Source: Anaerotignum propionicum DSM 1682
GTDB lineage: Bacteria; Bacillota; Clostridia; Lachnospirales; Anaerotignaceae
Length of the DNA: 64,000 bases
Reading direction: 5' to 3'
NCBI RefSeq assembly: GCF_001561955.1
Contig: NZ_CP014223.1
Location: 372,001 to 436,000 of the forward strand
In this document: positions 35,097 through 45,572 of the stretch, one piece after another
How the letters are laid out: the number at the start of each line of letters is the position of its first letter
How positions within the stretch are numbered: position 1 is the stretch's first letter
The notes under the pieces: model-generated
What the model was told of the DNA's origin: nothing
The model's input: the letters and a program-made list of their open reading frames with translations, nothing else
Database searches by the model: none
Position numbers and translations under genes: made by a program

Positions 35097-35378
35097 ATGA
35101 TTATCGGTAGCTGCGAAGTGACCTTTCACGCTGATTGGGTAACATCTTTGAAAGAAAAACGAATGGTAGTGAAAAGTCTGGTAGAAAAAACAAGACATAA
35201 ATTTAACGTTTCCGTTGCAGAGGTTGACTGTCAGGATCAACATAAAATCATCGTAATCGGTTTTGTCTGCGTAACCAACGAAAAACGACAGGCAGACAGC
35301 ATCATACAGCATATCCTGCGCTTTATGGAGCAAAACACGGAAGCGGAAATGATTTCCGCAGAATTTGAAGTGTTTTAG
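35097..35378 (+). CDS. DUF503 (YlxP-like) protein
   Basis: Small protein of 93 residues with the DUF503 fold (ferredoxin-like). Family signature: SLKEKRMVVKSLVEKTRHKFNV near residues 19-39, then VSVAEVDCQDQHKIIVIGF. YlxP lies in the nusA-infB-rbfA operon of Bacillus, which suggests a link to translation or ribosome maturation; here the gene stands alone. AAGAAGGAGG precedes the ATG at 35097. Function not established. Confidence 0.88.
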   Translation: MIIGSCEVTFHADWVTSLKEKRMVVKSLVEKTRHKFNVSVAEVDCQDQHKIIVIGFVCVTNEKRQADSIIQHILRFMEQNTEAEMISAEFEVF

Positions 35379-35442
35379 GGAGGTTTTTTGGCTGAAACAG
35401 TGGATTTTTTTATATTTTACAGTAGATTTTCAAAATACCGTG

Positions 35443-35451
35443 TGATATAAT
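35443..35451 (+). promoter_or_regulatory. Extended -10 of the tig promoter
   Basis: TGATATAAT at 35443-35451. The -35 position (TAGATT at 35423) is poor, as is usual with an extended -10. Confidence 0.5.
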
Positions 35452-35556
35452 AACCTTTGATTGTTCAGTTTTAGGGACTGACATTTGGATGACGACAGTT
35501 TGATAAATATAAGATTTAGTTGTCATAGAAACAGATTTTTAAGGAGGAGCTTCTAC

Positions 35557-36858
35557 ATGAACGCAACATTGATGAACAAAGAAAAAACAGAAGTAAAATT
35601 TTCTTTTGAAGTAACCGCAGAAGTATTGGAAAAAGGTATGGCTTTTGCTTATAACAAGCATAAAAATCAAATTTCTCTCCCTGGTTTTAGAAAGGGTAAA
35701 GTACCTAGAAAGTTGATTGAGGCACAGTATGGCGAAGGCTTTTTCTATGAAGATGCAGTAAACCATATTTTCCCTGAAGAATACATGGCAGCTGTAAAAG
35801 AGCTGAATTTGGACGTAGTTTCCGCACCATCTTTGGATGTTGAATATATCGGTTCCGATAAGGGTGCAAAATTTATTGTTGATGTTACAATTAAACCTGA
35901 AATTAAGTTGGGTCAATATAAAGGCCTTTCCGCTGAGAAGGTTGAATCTGAAGTAACAGATGAAGAAGTTATGGCTGAATTGGAAAAAGCTCAGGCGAAA
36001 AATGCAAGAACCGTTGAAGTAACTGACAGAGCAGCAGAAATGGGCGATGTTGTAAAGATGAGCTATGAAGGCTCTGTTGACGGTGTGCCTTTTGATGGTG
36101 GCAAGGCAGATGAGCATGATTTGGAATTGGGCAGCGGTATGTTTATCCCCGGTTTTGAAGAAAAGCTTGTTGGTCACTCTTTGGGTGAAAAATTTGACAT
36201 TGACGTTAAATTCCCAGAAGAGTATCACTCTCAAGATTTAGCAGGCAAGGATGCAGTTTTTGCAATTGAAATCAAAGGGATTACCAAGAAAGAGCTGCCA
36301 GCATTGGATGATGCTTTTGCAGAGGATGTTTCCGAATTTTCCACTTTGGATGAATACAAAGCAAGCATTCTGGAAAAGCTTGCAAAGGAGAAAGAAGAAA
36401 AAGCAAGACAGGTTCAGGGCGACAAGCTTCTGGATGTTGCAGTTGCAAACTGCGAAATGGAAGTACCTCAGGTTATGTATGACAATAAAATCAACAGCAT
36501 GATGAAGGATTTCGAAGATAACATCGTGCGTCAAGGCTTGTCCTTAGACATTTACTGCCAGTATATGGGTACAACCCCTGAAGAAATGAAAGAGAACTTT
36601 AAGGACACCAGCGTGAAGAGTGTGGATGCAAGATTGATGCTGGAAGCCATTGCAAAGGAAGAAGGCTTAGCGGTTTCTAAAGAAGAGCTGGAAGCTGAAA
36701 TTTGCAAATATGGCGAAAGCTACGGCATTGATGGAAAAACAATGCTGGAGATGATTAGAGAAGAGGATAAAGAAGCGCTGGAACAGGATATGCTTGTAAG
36801 AGCAGCGATGAAGCTGATCGAAGACACAGCCGTTTTAACAGATCCTAAGGCTGAATAA
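35557..36858 (+). CDS. tig: Trigger factor
   Basis: Ribosome-bound chaperone with peptidyl-prolyl isomerase activity, 433 residues. N-terminal ribosome-binding domain (about 1-115) includes the signature GFRKGKVPRKLIE near residues 46-58. The FKBP-type PPIase domain spans about 155-245 (GDVVKMSYEGSVDGVPFDGG, then LGSGMFIPGFEEKL). The C-terminal helical substrate-binding domain follows. AAGGAGGAGC precedes the ATG at 35557. It lies upstream of clpP-clpX, the usual order in Firmicutes. Confidence 0.97.
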   Translation: MNATLMNKEKTEVKFSFEVTAEVLEKGMAFAYNKHKNQISLPGFRKGKVPRKLIEAQYGEGFFYEDAVNHIFPEEYMAAVKELNLDVVSAPSLDVEYIGSDKGAKFIVDVTIKPEIKLGQYKGLSAEKVESEVTDEEVMAELEKAQAKNARTVEVTDRAAEMGDVVKMSYEGSVDGVPFDGGKADEHDLELGSGMFIPGFEEKLVGHSLGEKFDIDVKFPEEYHSQDLAGKDAVFAIEIKGITKKELPALDDAFAEDVSEFSTLDEYKASILEKLAKEKEEKARQVQGDKLLDVAVANCEMEVPQVMYDNKINSMMKDFEDNIVRQGLSLDIYCQYMGTTPEEMKENFKDTSVKSVDARLMLEAIAKEEGLAVSKEELEAEICKYGESYGIDGKTMLEMIREEDKEALEQDMLVRAAMKLIEDTAVLTDPKAE

Positions 36859-36867
36859 GACCATCGA

Positions 36868-36900
36868 TTAGGCACAGTTTTACTGTGCCTAATTAAGCTT
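36868..36900 (+). terminator. Hairpin between tig and clpP
   Basis: TTAGGCACAG pairs perfectly with CTGTGCCTAA around TTTTA. The tail is only moderately T-rich, so read-through into clpP is possible. Confidence 0.6.
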
Positions 36901-36949
36901 TATAGGTATTTCAAAAGGTATAAATTAATTGGGAATGGAGGGAGTTCAT

Positions 36950-37549
36950 ATGAGTTTAGTGCCTATGGTAGTGGAACAGACAAACCGGGGAGAGCGTTCT
37001 TATGATATTTATTCCAGACTGTTAAAGGACAGAGTTATTTTTCTGGGGGAAGAGGTAAATGATGTTACATCAAGCCTTATTGTAGCACAGCTATTATTTT
37101 TGGCTGCGGAAGACCCAGATAAAGACATTAGCCTTTATATCAACAGCCCAGGCGGTTCAGTAACCGCGGGACTTGCGATTTACGATACCATGCAGTATAT
37201 CAAACCTGATGTGTCTACAATCTGCATTGGTATGGCAGCCAGTATGGGAGCTTTTCTTTTGTCAGGTGGTGCAAAGGGAAAAAGATACGCATTGCCGAAT
37301 GCAGAGGTTATGATTCATCAGCCTAGTGGTGGAGCAAGAGGACAGGCGACGGATATTTTTATCCATGCTGAAAATATATTGCGTACCAAAAAGAAATTAA
37401 ATGAAATTATGGCTAATAATACAGGCAGGACCATTGAGGAAATCGAAAGAGATACAGAGAGAGACCATTTTATGACGGCTGAGGAAGCAAAGGCCTATGG
37501 GCTGATTGATGATATAATTACAAAACCTCAGACAAAGGAGAGAGGCTAA
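36950..37549 (+). CDS. clpP: ATP-dependent Clp protease proteolytic subunit
   Basis: Serine protease of 199 residues forming a tetradecameric barrel. The catalytic triad is visible at the classical positions: S98 (GMAASMGA), H123 (VMIHQP) and D172 (TERDHF). The N-terminal [20 protein letters not shown] is standard. The ATG at 36950 has GGAGGGAG 5 nt upstream. clpX follows after two bases, so the protease and its unfoldase are made together. Confidence 0.98.
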   Translation: MSLVPMVVEQTNRGERSYDIYSRLLKDRVIFLGEEVNDVTSSLIVAQLLFLAAEDPDKDISLYINSPGGSVTAGLAIYDTMQYIKPDVSTICIGMAASMGAFLLSGGAKGKRYALPNAEVMIHQPSGGARGQATDIFIHAENILRTKKKLNEIMANNTGRTIEEIERDTERDHFMTAEEAKAYGLIDDIITKPQTKERG

Positions 37550-37551
37550 AT

Positions 37552-38847
37552 ATGGCAGGAAAAACAGAAGATACGAACAAATTGCGTTGTTCCTTCTGCG
37601 GGAAAACTCAGGATCAAGTAAAGAAGCTGATTGCTGGGCCGAATGTATATATTTGTGATGAATGTATCGAGCTGTGCGCCGAGATTATTGATGAAGAATA
37701 TGATGTTTTAGCAAACAAAGAAGAGAAGTTTAATGTTCCAAAGCCAAAAGAAATCAAAGAGACGCTAGACCAATATGTAATTGGTCAGGATAAGGCAAAA
37801 CAAGCTTTGTCAGTAGCGGTTTATAACCACTATAAGCGCGTTTATATGGATGCCAAGGCGGAGGATGTTGAGCTTCAAAAAAGCAATATTCTTTTGGCAG
37901 GCCCCACAGGTACAGGAAAAACCTTGCTGGCACAGACTTTAGCCAGAGTATTAAACGTTCCTTTTGCCATTGCGGACGCCACCTCTTTAACCGAAGCGGG
38001 ATATGTAGGTGAGGATGTGGAGAACATCCTGCTGAAGCTCATTCAAGCGGCGGATTACGACATTGAACGCGCGGAGAGAGGCATTATTTATATTGATGAG
38101 ATTGATAAAATTACCAAGAAATCGGAAAATGTATCAATCACCAGGGATGTCAGTGGCGAAGGCGTGCAACAGGCATTGCTGAAAATTCTGGAAGGAACCA
38201 CAGCAAGTGTACCTCCTCAGGGCGGCAGAAAACATCCTCATCAGGAGTTTATCCAAATAGATACAACAAATATTTTATTTATTTGTGGCGGCGCATTCGG
38301 CGGCATTGAAAAAATCATTGAAAACCGTATGGGACATAAGGTTATTGGTTTTGGTGCTGAAGTGCATAGCAGATTAAACAAAACATCAGACGAAATTCTT
38401 CGTTCTTTGATGCCTCAAGATTTGTTAAAATACGGCCTTATTCCTGAATTTATTGGACGTTTGCCTGTAGTGGTAACTCTGGACAATTTGGATGAGGAAG
38501 CGTTTACCCATATTTTGACGGAGCCAAAGAATGCATTGACAAAGCAGTATGAATATCTATTTGCTTTAGACGATGTTATTTTGGAATTCGAACCTGATGC
38601 ATTGGCTGCAATTGCTAAAAAGGCAATGGAGCGGGCTACAGGTGCCAGAGGCTTGCGTGCAATTATGGAGGAATTCATTAATCCTATTATGTATGAAATC
38701 CCCGCAGAAACAACGTTGGAAAAATGCATTATTACCCAAGGTGTTGTGGAAGGGAATGAAGCCCCTAAATATATTTATAACGAAAACAGGCAGCCATTAC
38801 AGCGTATGCGCAGACGCAAGCATACAAGAAAAGTGAATGCCTCTTAA
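37552..38847 (+). CDS. clpX: ATP-dependent Clp protease ATP-binding subunit
   Basis: AAA+ unfoldase that feeds substrates to ClpP, 431 residues. N-terminal zinc-binding domain with C13, C16, C35 and C38. Walker A GPTGTGKT at 117-124, Walker [10 protein letters not shown], the GYVGEDVE pore loop, and the IGF loop (KVIGFG) that docks into ClpP. The C-terminal small domain ends in a basic tail. GAGAGAGGC precedes the ATG. Terminated at 38872. Confidence 0.98.
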   Translation: MAGKTEDTNKLRCSFCGKTQDQVKKLIAGPNVYICDECIELCAEIIDEEYDVLANKEEKFNVPKPKEIKETLDQYVIGQDKAKQALSVAVYNHYKRVYMDAKAEDVELQKSNILLAGPTGTGKTLLAQTLARVLNVPFAIADATSLTEAGYVGEDVENILLKLIQAADYDIERAERGIIYIDEIDKITKKSENVSITRDVSGEGVQQALLKILEGTTASVPPQGGRKHPHQEFIQIDTTNILFICGGAFGGIEKIIENRMGHKVIGFGAEVHSRLNKTSDEILRSLMPQDLLKYGLIPEFIGRLPVVVTLDNLDEEAFTHILTEPKNALTKQYEYLFALDDVILEFEPDALAAIAKKAMERATGARGLRAIMEEFINPIMYEIPAETTLEKCIITQGVVEGNEAPKYIYNENRQPLQRMRRRKHTRKVNAS

Positions 38848-38871
38848 ATGGACTTACCATTTATATGAAGC

Positions 38872-38908
38872 AAAAATCCCCTATGAATATTTCATAGGGG
38901 ATTTTTAC
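38872..38908 (+). terminator. clpPX terminator
   Basis: AAAAATCCCCTATGAA pairs with TTCATAGGGGATTTTT around a minimal loop; a T run is part of the stem. Confidence 0.9.
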
Positions 38909-39212
38909 GTGATTAAAAACCCAAAGATATATTTGATTTTTCACCAATTTATTAAAATTAAACAGCGGGTTATGTTTGATAACCTTCAAGAAAGGAATGT
39001 AATATTAGAATATTTATCCCAAAGTTTGTTCAAAATGGGGAAAGATAGGCCAGAAATGGCTTTTATTCATAGTGCAAACAAATTGGTTTTTATGCATTAC
39101 TACAGATAAAAAATATAATCGTCTATATAATGTGGAATAATGTGCATGGAATGTGGAATGGATAGCAATAATAACAAAATTGCAAAATAAGAAAAAAAGT
39201 GATTAAAATGTG
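38909..39212. other. AT-rich gap between clpX and the ilvA promoter
   Basis: About 300 bases. An open stretch from 38837 to 39109 overlaps the terminator and lacks a ribosome site, so I do not call it. Nothing else is seen. Confidence 0.5.
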
Positions 39213-39241
39213 TTGACGTTGTTAAAAAGTGAACATATAAT
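39213..39241 (+). promoter_or_regulatory. Promoter of the threonine ammonia-lyase gene
   Basis: TTGACG (39213-39218), 17 nt, TATAAT (39236-39241). A near-perfect palindrome, AACATATG-TG-CATATGTT at 39272-39289, lies between the start site and the gene and could be an operator. Confidence 0.8.
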
Positions 39242-39312
39242 TATTTTGTATTCGAGATATAGACAAAAATAAACATATGTGCATATGTTAAAGACACAGG
39301 AGTGAGAGTGCA

Positions 39313-40506
39313 ATGTTATCTTTAAAAATGATTCAAAATGCAAAAGAGGTTCTGAATGGTATTGCAACAGAAACACCTTTATTTCAGTCTAAGTTTATCA
39401 ATCCTGACGCTGATGTGTATATTAAATGTGAAAATATGCAGGTAACGGGCTCCTTTAAGTTGAGAGGTGCTTATTACAAAACAGCTAATTTAACGGAAGA
39501 AGAAGCAATGCATGGCGTTGTGGCTTGTTCTGCAGGCAATCATGCCCAGGGCGTTGCTCTGGCGGCAAAGAAAAAAGGAATTCAAGCTGTTATTTGTATG
39601 CCTGCCGGTGCACCCCTTGCTAAAGTTGAGGCAACAAGAAGCTATGGCGCAGAGGTTGTGTTAGTTCCCGGTGTTTATGATGATGCTGCAGCAAAAGCGG
39701 CAGAGCTTAAAAACGAAAAGGGATACACCTTTTTACACCCCTTTAATGATGACTATGTAATGGCAGGACAGGGAACCATTGGTCTTGAGATTTTGGAGCA
39801 TTTGGAAGATGTTGATGTTGTGCTGGTTCCTATTGGCGGTGGCGGCTTAATCAGCGGTGTTGCTTGTGCAATTAAAGAATTAAAACCCGAATGCAAGGTT
39901 TATGGTGTACAGGCTGAAGGCGCACCTTCCATGTTTAATTCCTTCCGTGATGGTAAAATTGAAACACTGGCTGAAGTAAACACTGTTGCCGATGGTATTG
40001 CGGTAAAACAGCCGGGAGACAAGACTTTTGAAATGTGCCAGAAGTATGTAGACGGAATTGTTACGGTTTCTGAGGAAGAAATTGCTTCTGCAATCCTGAT
40101 GCTCTTAGAAAAGCATAAAATGGTGGCAGAAGGTGCCGGTGCAGTTTCCGTTGCGGCAGCAATGTATAATAAGGCTGATATTCAGGGCAAAAAGACCGTA
40201 TGTATTATTTCCGGTGGTAATGTAGATATTAATATTTTAGACCGTATTATTGATAAAGGTTTGCAGATGAGCGGTCGATTGACAAAATTCTCTGTAACAA
40301 TGATCGATAAGCCAGGTCAGCTTACACAGATGCTTCAAATTATTGCAGAAGCCGGTGCAAACATTTTCAATGTTAACCATGACCGTATGGTACGCAATAT
40401 TGCAGTTGGAAAATGCATCGTAGATGTAACAGTGGAAACCAGAAACAAAAACCATTGCGAAGAGCTGATCGAAAAGCTTGTTTCAAAAGGTTATGATGTA
40501 AAGTAA
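39313..40506 (+). CDS. ilvA: Threonine ammonia-lyase with one ACT domain
   Basis: PLP-dependent deamination of L-threonine to 2-oxobutanoate and ammonia, entering isoleucine synthesis or 2-oxobutyrate fermentation. The 397-residue protein has the PLP lysine K49 in GSFKLRGA, the SAGNHAQGVA loop and the phosphate-binding PIGGGGLISG. The last ~75 residues form a single ACT domain (TMIDKPGQLTQMLQIIAEAGANIF), so allosteric control by an amino acid is expected. It is the ~400-residue class, between catabolic TdcB and the ~500-residue biosynthetic IlvA with two ACT-like repeats; which role dominates is unclear. AGGAGTGAG precedes the ATG. Monocistronic. Confidence 0.93.
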   Translation: MLSLKMIQNAKEVLNGIATETPLFQSKFINPDADVYIKCENMQVTGSFKLRGAYYKTANLTEEEAMHGVVACSAGNHAQGVALAAKKKGIQAVICMPAGAPLAKVEATRSYGAEVVLVPGVYDDAAAKAAELKNEKGYTFLHPFNDDYVMAGQGTIGLEILEHLEDVDVVLVPIGGGGLISGVACAIKELKPECKVYGVQAEGAPSMFNSFRDGKIETLAEVNTVADGIAVKQPGDKTFEMCQKYVDGIVTVSEEEIASAILMLLEKHKMVAEGAGAVSVAAAMYNKADIQGKKTVCIISGGNVDINILDRIIDKGLQMSGRLTKFSVTMIDKPGQLTQMLQIIAEAGANIFNVNHDRMVRNIAVGKCIVDVTVETRNKNHCEELIEKLVSKGYDVK

Positions 40507-40553
40507 GGAAAACCTTTCTTTTCTATATGTCTATTTAGCCCCCCTAAATAGCG

Positions 40554-40592
40554 AGACATCCTTTTATTTATAAAATAAAGGGATGTTTTTTT
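40554..40592 (+). terminator. Terminator of the threonine ammonia-lyase gene
   Basis: ACATCCTTTTATTT pairs with AAATAAAGGGATGT around a short loop, followed by seven T. A smaller hairpin CTATTTAG/CTAAATAG lies just before it (40531-40551). Confidence 0.85.
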
Positions 40593-40647
40593 ATGGGAGT
40601 TAAGGTATAATCACAATACGATAGATTAATAAAAGTGGAGGATTATT

Positions 40648-41592
40648 ATGGAAGGTAAGAAAAAGGCCGGTATTCTGATTACTTTGAGCGGGGGAATTTG
40701 CTGGGGGATATCAGGGTGTTTCGGGCAGTTTTTATTTGTGGAGAAAAATATTACGGCAGAATGGCTGGTTGCAATACGCCTTATTTTTGCAGGAGTTTTA
40801 TTAATAATAATGGGGTTTGTGATACAAAAGGAGAAAATGTGGGAGGTTTTTAAAAATAAAGCTGACACAAAGCAGCTTTTGATTTTTTCTTTTTTGGGGA
40901 TGCTCATGTGTCAATATACATATTTTGCAGCAATACAGCATTCCAATGCGGGAACGGCAACAGTATTACAGTTTCTAAATCCATTAATTATTTTGGCGGT
41001 GGTTTGTGTAAAGGGGAGGCGGCTGCCAGGCAAGGTGGAACTTTTGGGAATTATGGCGGCTCTTTTAGGTACCTTTTTGCTGAGCACACGTGGAGATATT
41101 CACAATATGTCTTTGACAGGGACGGCGCTGTTTTTTGGGTTAAGCTCCGCTTTGGGTGCCGCCCTTTATAGTTTGCTTTCTGGTGATTTGATGAAAAAGT
41201 ATGGTGTTTATGTTGTAGTTGGCTACGGGATGTTGTTCGCGGGCATTATTATGGTGCCTTTTGTTCGTCCTTGGAATTATCCAATCTTGTGGGATTTAGG
41301 AACCATTCTGGGGGTTTTAGGGGTGGTTGTGATTGGTACAGCAGTAGCTTTTTCTCTATTTTTAAAAGGTGTTAGCCTGGTTGGCCCATTTATGGGGAGC
41401 CTTTTGGGCAGTATAGAGCCTGTGACGGCAATTGTGGTATCTGTACTGTTCCTTGGTTCGGTGTTTCATCCTGTTGAGTTGGTTGGATTTATACTGATTT
41501 TGGGCACGGTATTCGGATTATCTTTTTATTCCGGGAAAGAAGAAAAGGAAATGATTGCCCGTGAGACGGAGAAGGTTTACGAAGTAGATTAA
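40648..41592 (+). CDS. EamA/DMT-family transporter
   Basis: Ten-helix drug/metabolite transporter of 314 residues, two EamA halves (about 8-140 and 155-290). ICWGISGCFGQF in helix 1, RLIFAGVLL in helix 2 and LGSIEPVTAIVVSVLF near helix 9 are typical. Members export amino acids or other metabolites; the substrate is not predictable. It lies downstream of ilvA with its own likely -10 (TATAAT at 40606-40611) and GTGGAGGA ribosome site. Linkage to ilvA could mean amino acid export, an inference only. Confidence 0.88.
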   Translation: MEGKKKAGILITLSGGICWGISGCFGQFLFVEKNITAEWLVAIRLIFAGVLLIIMGFVIQKEKMWEVFKNKADTKQLLIFSFLGMLMCQYTYFAAIQHSNAGTATVLQFLNPLIILAVVCVKGRRLPGKVELLGIMAALLGTFLLSTRGDIHNMSLTGTALFFGLSSALGAALYSLLSGDLMKKYGVYVVVGYGMLFAGIIMVPFVRPWNYPILWDLGTILGVLGVVVIGTAVAFSLFLKGVSLVGPFMGSLLGSIEPVTAIVVSVLFLGSVFHPVELVGFILILGTVFGLSFYSGKEEKEMIARETEKVYEVD

Positions 41593-41677
41593 AAAATCTA
41601 AAAATAATGTCTATAAAATCTGCTTCAAAAAAATTCCAAAGGCTAGTAACAACCTGACAAAAGAAGAGGTTGTGTAA

Positions 41678-41724
41678 AAAAAGCCCATTGCAAGGTGATT
41701 CCTACGCCTGCAGTGGGCTTTCGT
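41678..41724 (-). terminator. Terminator of the DUF2148 gene
   Basis: AAAGCCCATTGCA pairs with TGCAGTGGGCTTT; on the minus strand a run of seven T follows. The inner segment TTGCAAGGT is also found in the recA terminator at 53997. Confidence 0.75.
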
Positions 41725-41737
41725 ATCAATAGATGTC

Positions 41738-42316
41738 TTATTTTGCATTACAGCCGGGAGCAGCCGCAGAGGACGCAGGAGCCACGGCAGGGCGGTCGTA
41801 ATAAGGGCTTTTCTCTGATACGGAAAGGGGTACACCATAGCCTAAGAAGACCTTTTCTGAAAAAAGTCCTAAAGATAATGCTGCTTTTCCGGCGGAAAAC
41901 ATAATTCTGTTGTCGATATGATGTGCTGCCGCCACGGATACGGCAGAGCCCATGGCAATGCCTAAATCACCTACGGCAAAGGCGCAATGGGCGCCGCTTT
42001 TATTGGCACCGAAGCAGTCTCCTGCGCCACAGTAATTACAGTAAGGCAAACCTCTATAGGTTTCCTGTGCCCCAAAGAGAACAACGCAGGCAGATAATTC
42101 TACGTTTTCTGCATCTCTTATATAAAAAGGTTGACGGGTTTCCTCCCCGATTTTTCTCATTTCTGCCGCAAGGGCATCCTTATCCGTTCCATCAATAATG
42201 AGGGATTCCATGCTGTCTCTGCCACAACCCTTGGGCGCTGTTTTTGCCGCTGCAATCATGAGGGAAGCTACGGTTTCAATTGCTCTTAGTTGAAGCTTTT
42301 CACCACTGTATTTCAT
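41738..42316 (-). CDS. DUF2148 ferredoxin-domain protein
   Basis: Protein of 192 residues. DUF2148 members have an N-terminal helical part (AIETVASLMIAAAKTAPKG) and a central cysteine cluster, here LPYCNYCGAGDCFG, with a further cysteine in GAHCAFAVGDLGIA, and Cys in GPKGCGRDS earlier; these could hold an iron-sulfur cluster. The last ~25 residues are low-complexity (A, P, S), ending PGCNAK. Function unknown; common in anaerobes. AGGAGGAACA precedes the ATG at 42316. Confidence 0.8.
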   Translation of the reverse strand: MKYSGEKLQLRAIETVASLMIAAAKTAPKGCGRDSMESLIIDGTDKDALAAEMRKIGEETRQPFYIRDAENVELSACVVLFGAQETYRGLPYCNYCGAGDCFGANKSGAHCAFAVGDLGIAMGSAVSVAAAHHIDNRIMFSAGKAALSLGLFSEKVFLGYGVPLSVSEKSPYYDRPAVAPASSAAAPGCNAK

Positions 42317-42359
42317 CTTATGTTCCTCCTTTTCCTTTTGTAAACTGAATTCACTATTC

Positions 42360-42389
42360 ATTATACAGTATGTTTAATAAAAGATGCAA
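42360..42389 (-). promoter_or_regulatory. Promoter of the DUF2148 gene
   Basis: On the minus strand TTGCAT (42384-42389), 18 nt, TATAAT (42360-42365). Confidence 0.6.
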
Positions 42390-42440
42390 TATCGTAGAGG
42401 AAATTGCATTGATAAAAAGAGTGCGTGATTTGCATATTTA

Positions 42441-42449
42441 TGGTATAAT
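42441..42449 (+). promoter_or_regulatory. Extended -10 of the ftsK/spoIIIE promoter
   Basis: TGGTATAAT at 42441-42449, about 60 bases before the gene. No good -35. Confidence 0.5.
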
Positions 42450-42511
42450 TTTATATTAAAGGCAAACAGTGGTTCGTAAATTTTGTTTCAAAGATAGATG
42501 AGGTGAGTAAT

Positions 42512-45349
42512 TTGGCAGAGCAGAAGAAAACAGCAAGAAAAAGCGGTACAGGTACAACAAAGGCCCCCGCAAAATCTACTGCCGTGAAAAAAAATACAAA
42601 TGGAAAGTCCAGTTCAGGGAAAAGTGGTTCCCCAAAAAGCCAGCATAAGGGCAATGCTAAGGTAATAGAGAATGATAGCCGTTTTGGGGACAGCATTCTG
42701 GACGAGGTAATCCTAATTATAATTATGTTAATTTCCCTAGTGGCTGAAATCAGCGTGCTTACTGAAAAAATGGGAGTCATTGGGCATTTGTTTAGCAGTT
42801 TATTTAAGGGGCTATTTGGCTTTGCAGGAGTGCTATTGCCGTTATGTATTATTATCTATTGTGGATGGCTTTTGGCAAGTGAAGAGAGAAAAATGCCTGT
42901 GGTTCGTGGACTTGGTGGCCTGTTGTTTCTTCTTTGTGTTGCTGCAGGGGTACATTTGATACATCCCATTGAAGCTACTGCCAATTTGAAATTTTTCCAG
43001 AAAGTAGCTTTTTACTACGGAGAAGGTGCTATGGGCAACGGCGGTTTGCTGGGAGGGGCACTGGGCGGTCTTTTATATGGCGCTTTTGATACCTTGGGCA
43101 GCACTTTAGTGTTGATTGCCCTTTTGATTATTTCGTTGATTATGACAACGGGGAAATCCTTTTTTCAGGCTGTTTCTGACTATTCAGCTCACCAAAAGGC
43201 AATGCAAAAGGTAAGATATGAGAAAATAAAAAGCAGAGCGGAACAAATTCGTTTAATGGAGCAGGCGGAGGCGGAAAAGCGGGAACGCCGCCGACAAAGA
43301 GAGAAAAAGAAGGGCAGTTATAATATTGAGCTCAGGGATCAGGAAGGCTGTGAGGTCGAAGCACCTGACATAGTGGAAACTGTTTTCCGCAAAAAGGATC
43401 CTGTAAAATATAAGAAGGCAGACCCCATTTATAACTTTATTTTCGAGGAAGGACAGGAGGGGGCACCCGACGAAGAAATTGAAGATTTTGAGATTGAATC
43501 CGTTGGGGAAAATCAGAAGAAAGACGAAGAAATTCCAATTATGATTCATTCCAAGGCGGTTCAAGATGAAGGGGAGGAAATGATTGAGGAAATTTTCAGA
43601 GAGACCCCAGAAGAGGAAATTTTGTTATCTGAAGAGGAAGATGTTTTTTCTAAGGACGAGCCTCTTGGCGATACAGAGGAAATACCCATTGTTGTTTTGG
43701 ATGAAGAGACAGAGAGCTTAAATGCTTCAGATAATTTGGATATGTCTGAAAGCATCAATATTTCAGACGATTTAGAAATGACGGCGGATGCCGATGATTT
43801 GGAAGATACCGAAAAAGGAGAAAAGCAAGAAAAGACTGCTGAGGAAACGGAAGCTGTCCCAGAAGAGGAAGTGCCTGCCGAACCAATCGAAGAAGAAATC
43901 CCCTATGTTTTTCCTCCTATTGAGCTTTTGGGAGAAGACCCGAAATCAGGGGGTGGAGATTCTAAGGCGGAGATGCTTGCCAATGCAAAAAAGCTGGAGT
44001 CAACATTAAAGAGCTTTGGCGTTGATGCAAAGGTAATCCAAATCAACAGAGGACCCACAGTTACCCGATATGAATTATCCCCTAGCCAGGGGGTAAAAGT
44101 AAGCAAAATTGTAAATTTGGCGGATGACATTGCCCTAAATCTGGCGGCTAGCGGCATCCGTATTGAAGCGCCTATCCCGGGAAAGGCTGCAGTGGGTATT
44201 GAAGTGCCCAACAGGGAGACCCAATCTGTATATTTGAGAACGGTATTAGATAGTGATGCCTTCCATAATCATGGTTCTAAGTTGGCCTTTGCATTGGGAG
44301 AGGACATTGCAGGGAACCCTGTAGTTACGGATATTGGGAAAATGCCCCATCTTTTGATTGCAGGTGCAACGGGCAGTGGTAAGAGTGTTTGCATCAACAC
44401 GCTGATTACCAGCATTTTATATAAGGCTGACCCCAAGGACGTTAAACTTTTGCTGGTCGACCCTAAGGTAGTAGAATTGAGCGTTTATAATGGTATTCCT
44501 CATCTATTGATTCCTGTTGTTACCGACCCGAAAAAAGCGTCCGCGGCATTAAATTGGGCGGTGCGGGAAATGTTGCAAAGATATAATGATTTTGCATCCT
44601 TTGGTGTTAGGGATATAAAGGGCTTTAATGCCATGAAAGAGGAAGAAGGGGATGAAAAAGGGAAGATGGCACAAATTGTCATCGTTATTGACGAGTTGGC
44701 GGATTTGATGATGGCGGCACCCGGTGAGGTAGAGGATTCTATTTGCAGATTGGCACAGATGGCTCGTGCCGCAGGAATGCATTTGATTATTGCAACCCAG
44801 CGACCATCCGTAGATGTTATTACCGGTGTCATTAAAGCAAACATTCCGTCCCGATTGGCCTTCGCGGTTTCCTCTGGCATTGATTCCCGAACCATTTTGG
44901 ATATGGTTGGTGCGGAGAAGCTTTTGGGTAAGGGGGATATGCTGTTTTACCCTGCGGGACAAAGTAAGCCTGCCCGTTTACAGGGGGCTTTTGTTACCGA
45001 TAAAGAGGTGGAGGATATTGTTTCATTCCTGAAAAAGAGTGGTCGTCCGGGATATACTCAAGATACCATAGACCAAATTACAAAGGTAACCAAAACCGGT
45101 ATGGATGCAGATGAGGACAGTGACGAATTTTTTGAGCCTGCAGTAGATTTGATTATTGAAAAGGAAAAAGCTTCGGTTTCTATGCTGCAAAGACAATTTA
45201 GAATTGGTTATAACCGTGCAGCAAGGTTGATGGATGAGTTGGAACGCAAGGGAATGGTTGGCCCTGAGGATGGTAGCAAGCCCAGAAAGGTACTCATTAC
45301 CCGTGCCCAATGGGAGACGATAAAAGAGCCAGTGGAAGAAGAACTTTGA
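42512..45349 (+). CDS. ftsK: DNA translocase FtsK/SpoIIIE
   Basis: Membrane-anchored DNA pump that clears chromosomal DNA from the division septum and, in spore formers, moves it into the forespore. The 945-residue protein has four N-terminal helices (about 60-205), a long acidic linker (about 250-480), then the alpha-beta motor: Walker A GATGSGKS at 618-625 and Walker [14 protein letters not shown]. The C-terminal gamma winged helix ([21 protein letters not shown]) reads DNA polarity motifs. I place the start at TTG 42512 because GAGGTGA (42500-42506) sits at the right distance; a GTG at 42503 overlaps it. Monocistronic. Confidence 0.93.
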   Translation: MAEQKKTARKSGTGTTKAPAKSTAVKKNTNGKSSSGKSGSPKSQHKGNAKVIENDSRFGDSILDEVILIIIMLISLVAEISVLTEKMGVIGHLFSSLFKGLFGFAGVLLPLCIIIYCGWLLASEERKMPVVRGLGGLLFLLCVAAGVHLIHPIEATANLKFFQKVAFYYGEGAMGNGGLLGGALGGLLYGAFDTLGSTLVLIALLIISLIMTTGKSFFQAVSDYSAHQKAMQKVRYEKIKSRAEQIRLMEQAEAEKRERRRQREKKKGSYNIELRDQEGCEVEAPDIVETVFRKKDPVKYKKADPIYNFIFEEGQEGAPDEEIEDFEIESVGENQKKDEEIPIMIHSKAVQDEGEEMIEEIFRETPEEEILLSEEEDVFSKDEPLGDTEEIPIVVLDEETESLNASDNLDMSESINISDDLEMTADADDLEDTEKGEKQEKTAEETEAVPEEEVPAEPIEEEIPYVFPPIELLGEDPKSGGGDSKAEMLANAKKLESTLKSFGVDAKVIQINRGPTVTRYELSPSQGVKVSKIVNLADDIALNLAASGIRIEAPIPGKAAVGIEVPNRETQSVYLRTVLDSDAFHNHGSKLAFALGEDIAGNPVVTDIGKMPHLLIAGATGSGKSVCINTLITSILYKADPKDVKLLLVDPKVVELSVYNGIPHLLIPVVTDPKKASAALNWAVREMLQRYNDFASFGVRDIKGFNAMKEEEGDEKGKMAQIVIVIDELADLMMAAPGEVEDSICRLAQMARAAGMHLIIATQRPSVDVITGVIKANIPSRLAFAVSSGIDSRTILDMVGAEKLLGKGDMLFYPAGQSKPARLQGAFVTDKEVEDIVSFLKKSGRPGYTQDTIDQITKVTKTGMDADEDSDEFFEPAVDLIIEKEKASVSMLQRQFRIGYNRAARLMDELERKGMVGPEDGSKPRKVLITRAQWETIKEPVEEEL

Positions 45350-45538
45350 TAAAGGAAAAAAGAAAAATTGTGTTACATAAACAGATGAGTTGTTGGAGTA
45401 TTATTTTCAAAAGGATTTTTTTAAAGAGAAATAGGTTTTGCGAAAAGACTCCTAAAATATTAAGAATCTAAAAGACAGGATACAGCCGAAGGAAAAGTCT
45501 GAACCAATCTTGTACTGGATAAAATATTTCTTTGTCTG
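45350..45538. other. Gap between ftsK and the fhs promoter
   Basis: About 190 AT-rich bases. No gene; no clear terminator for ftsK is seen. Confidence 0.4.
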
Positions 45539-45567
45539 TTGACAAAAAAACCTGCATATAGTACCAT
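45539..45567 (+). promoter_or_regulatory. Predicted promoter of the ZTP-fhs-folD unit
   Basis: TTGACA (45539-45544), 17 nt, TACCAT (45562-45567). The -10 is weak but the start would fall just before the riboswitch. Confidence 0.5.
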
Positions 45568-45572
45568 TTCCC

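Noticed and set aside
38837-39109. A 90-codon open frame after clpX
   Set aside because: It begins inside the clpX end, runs through the clpPX terminator and has no ribosome site.
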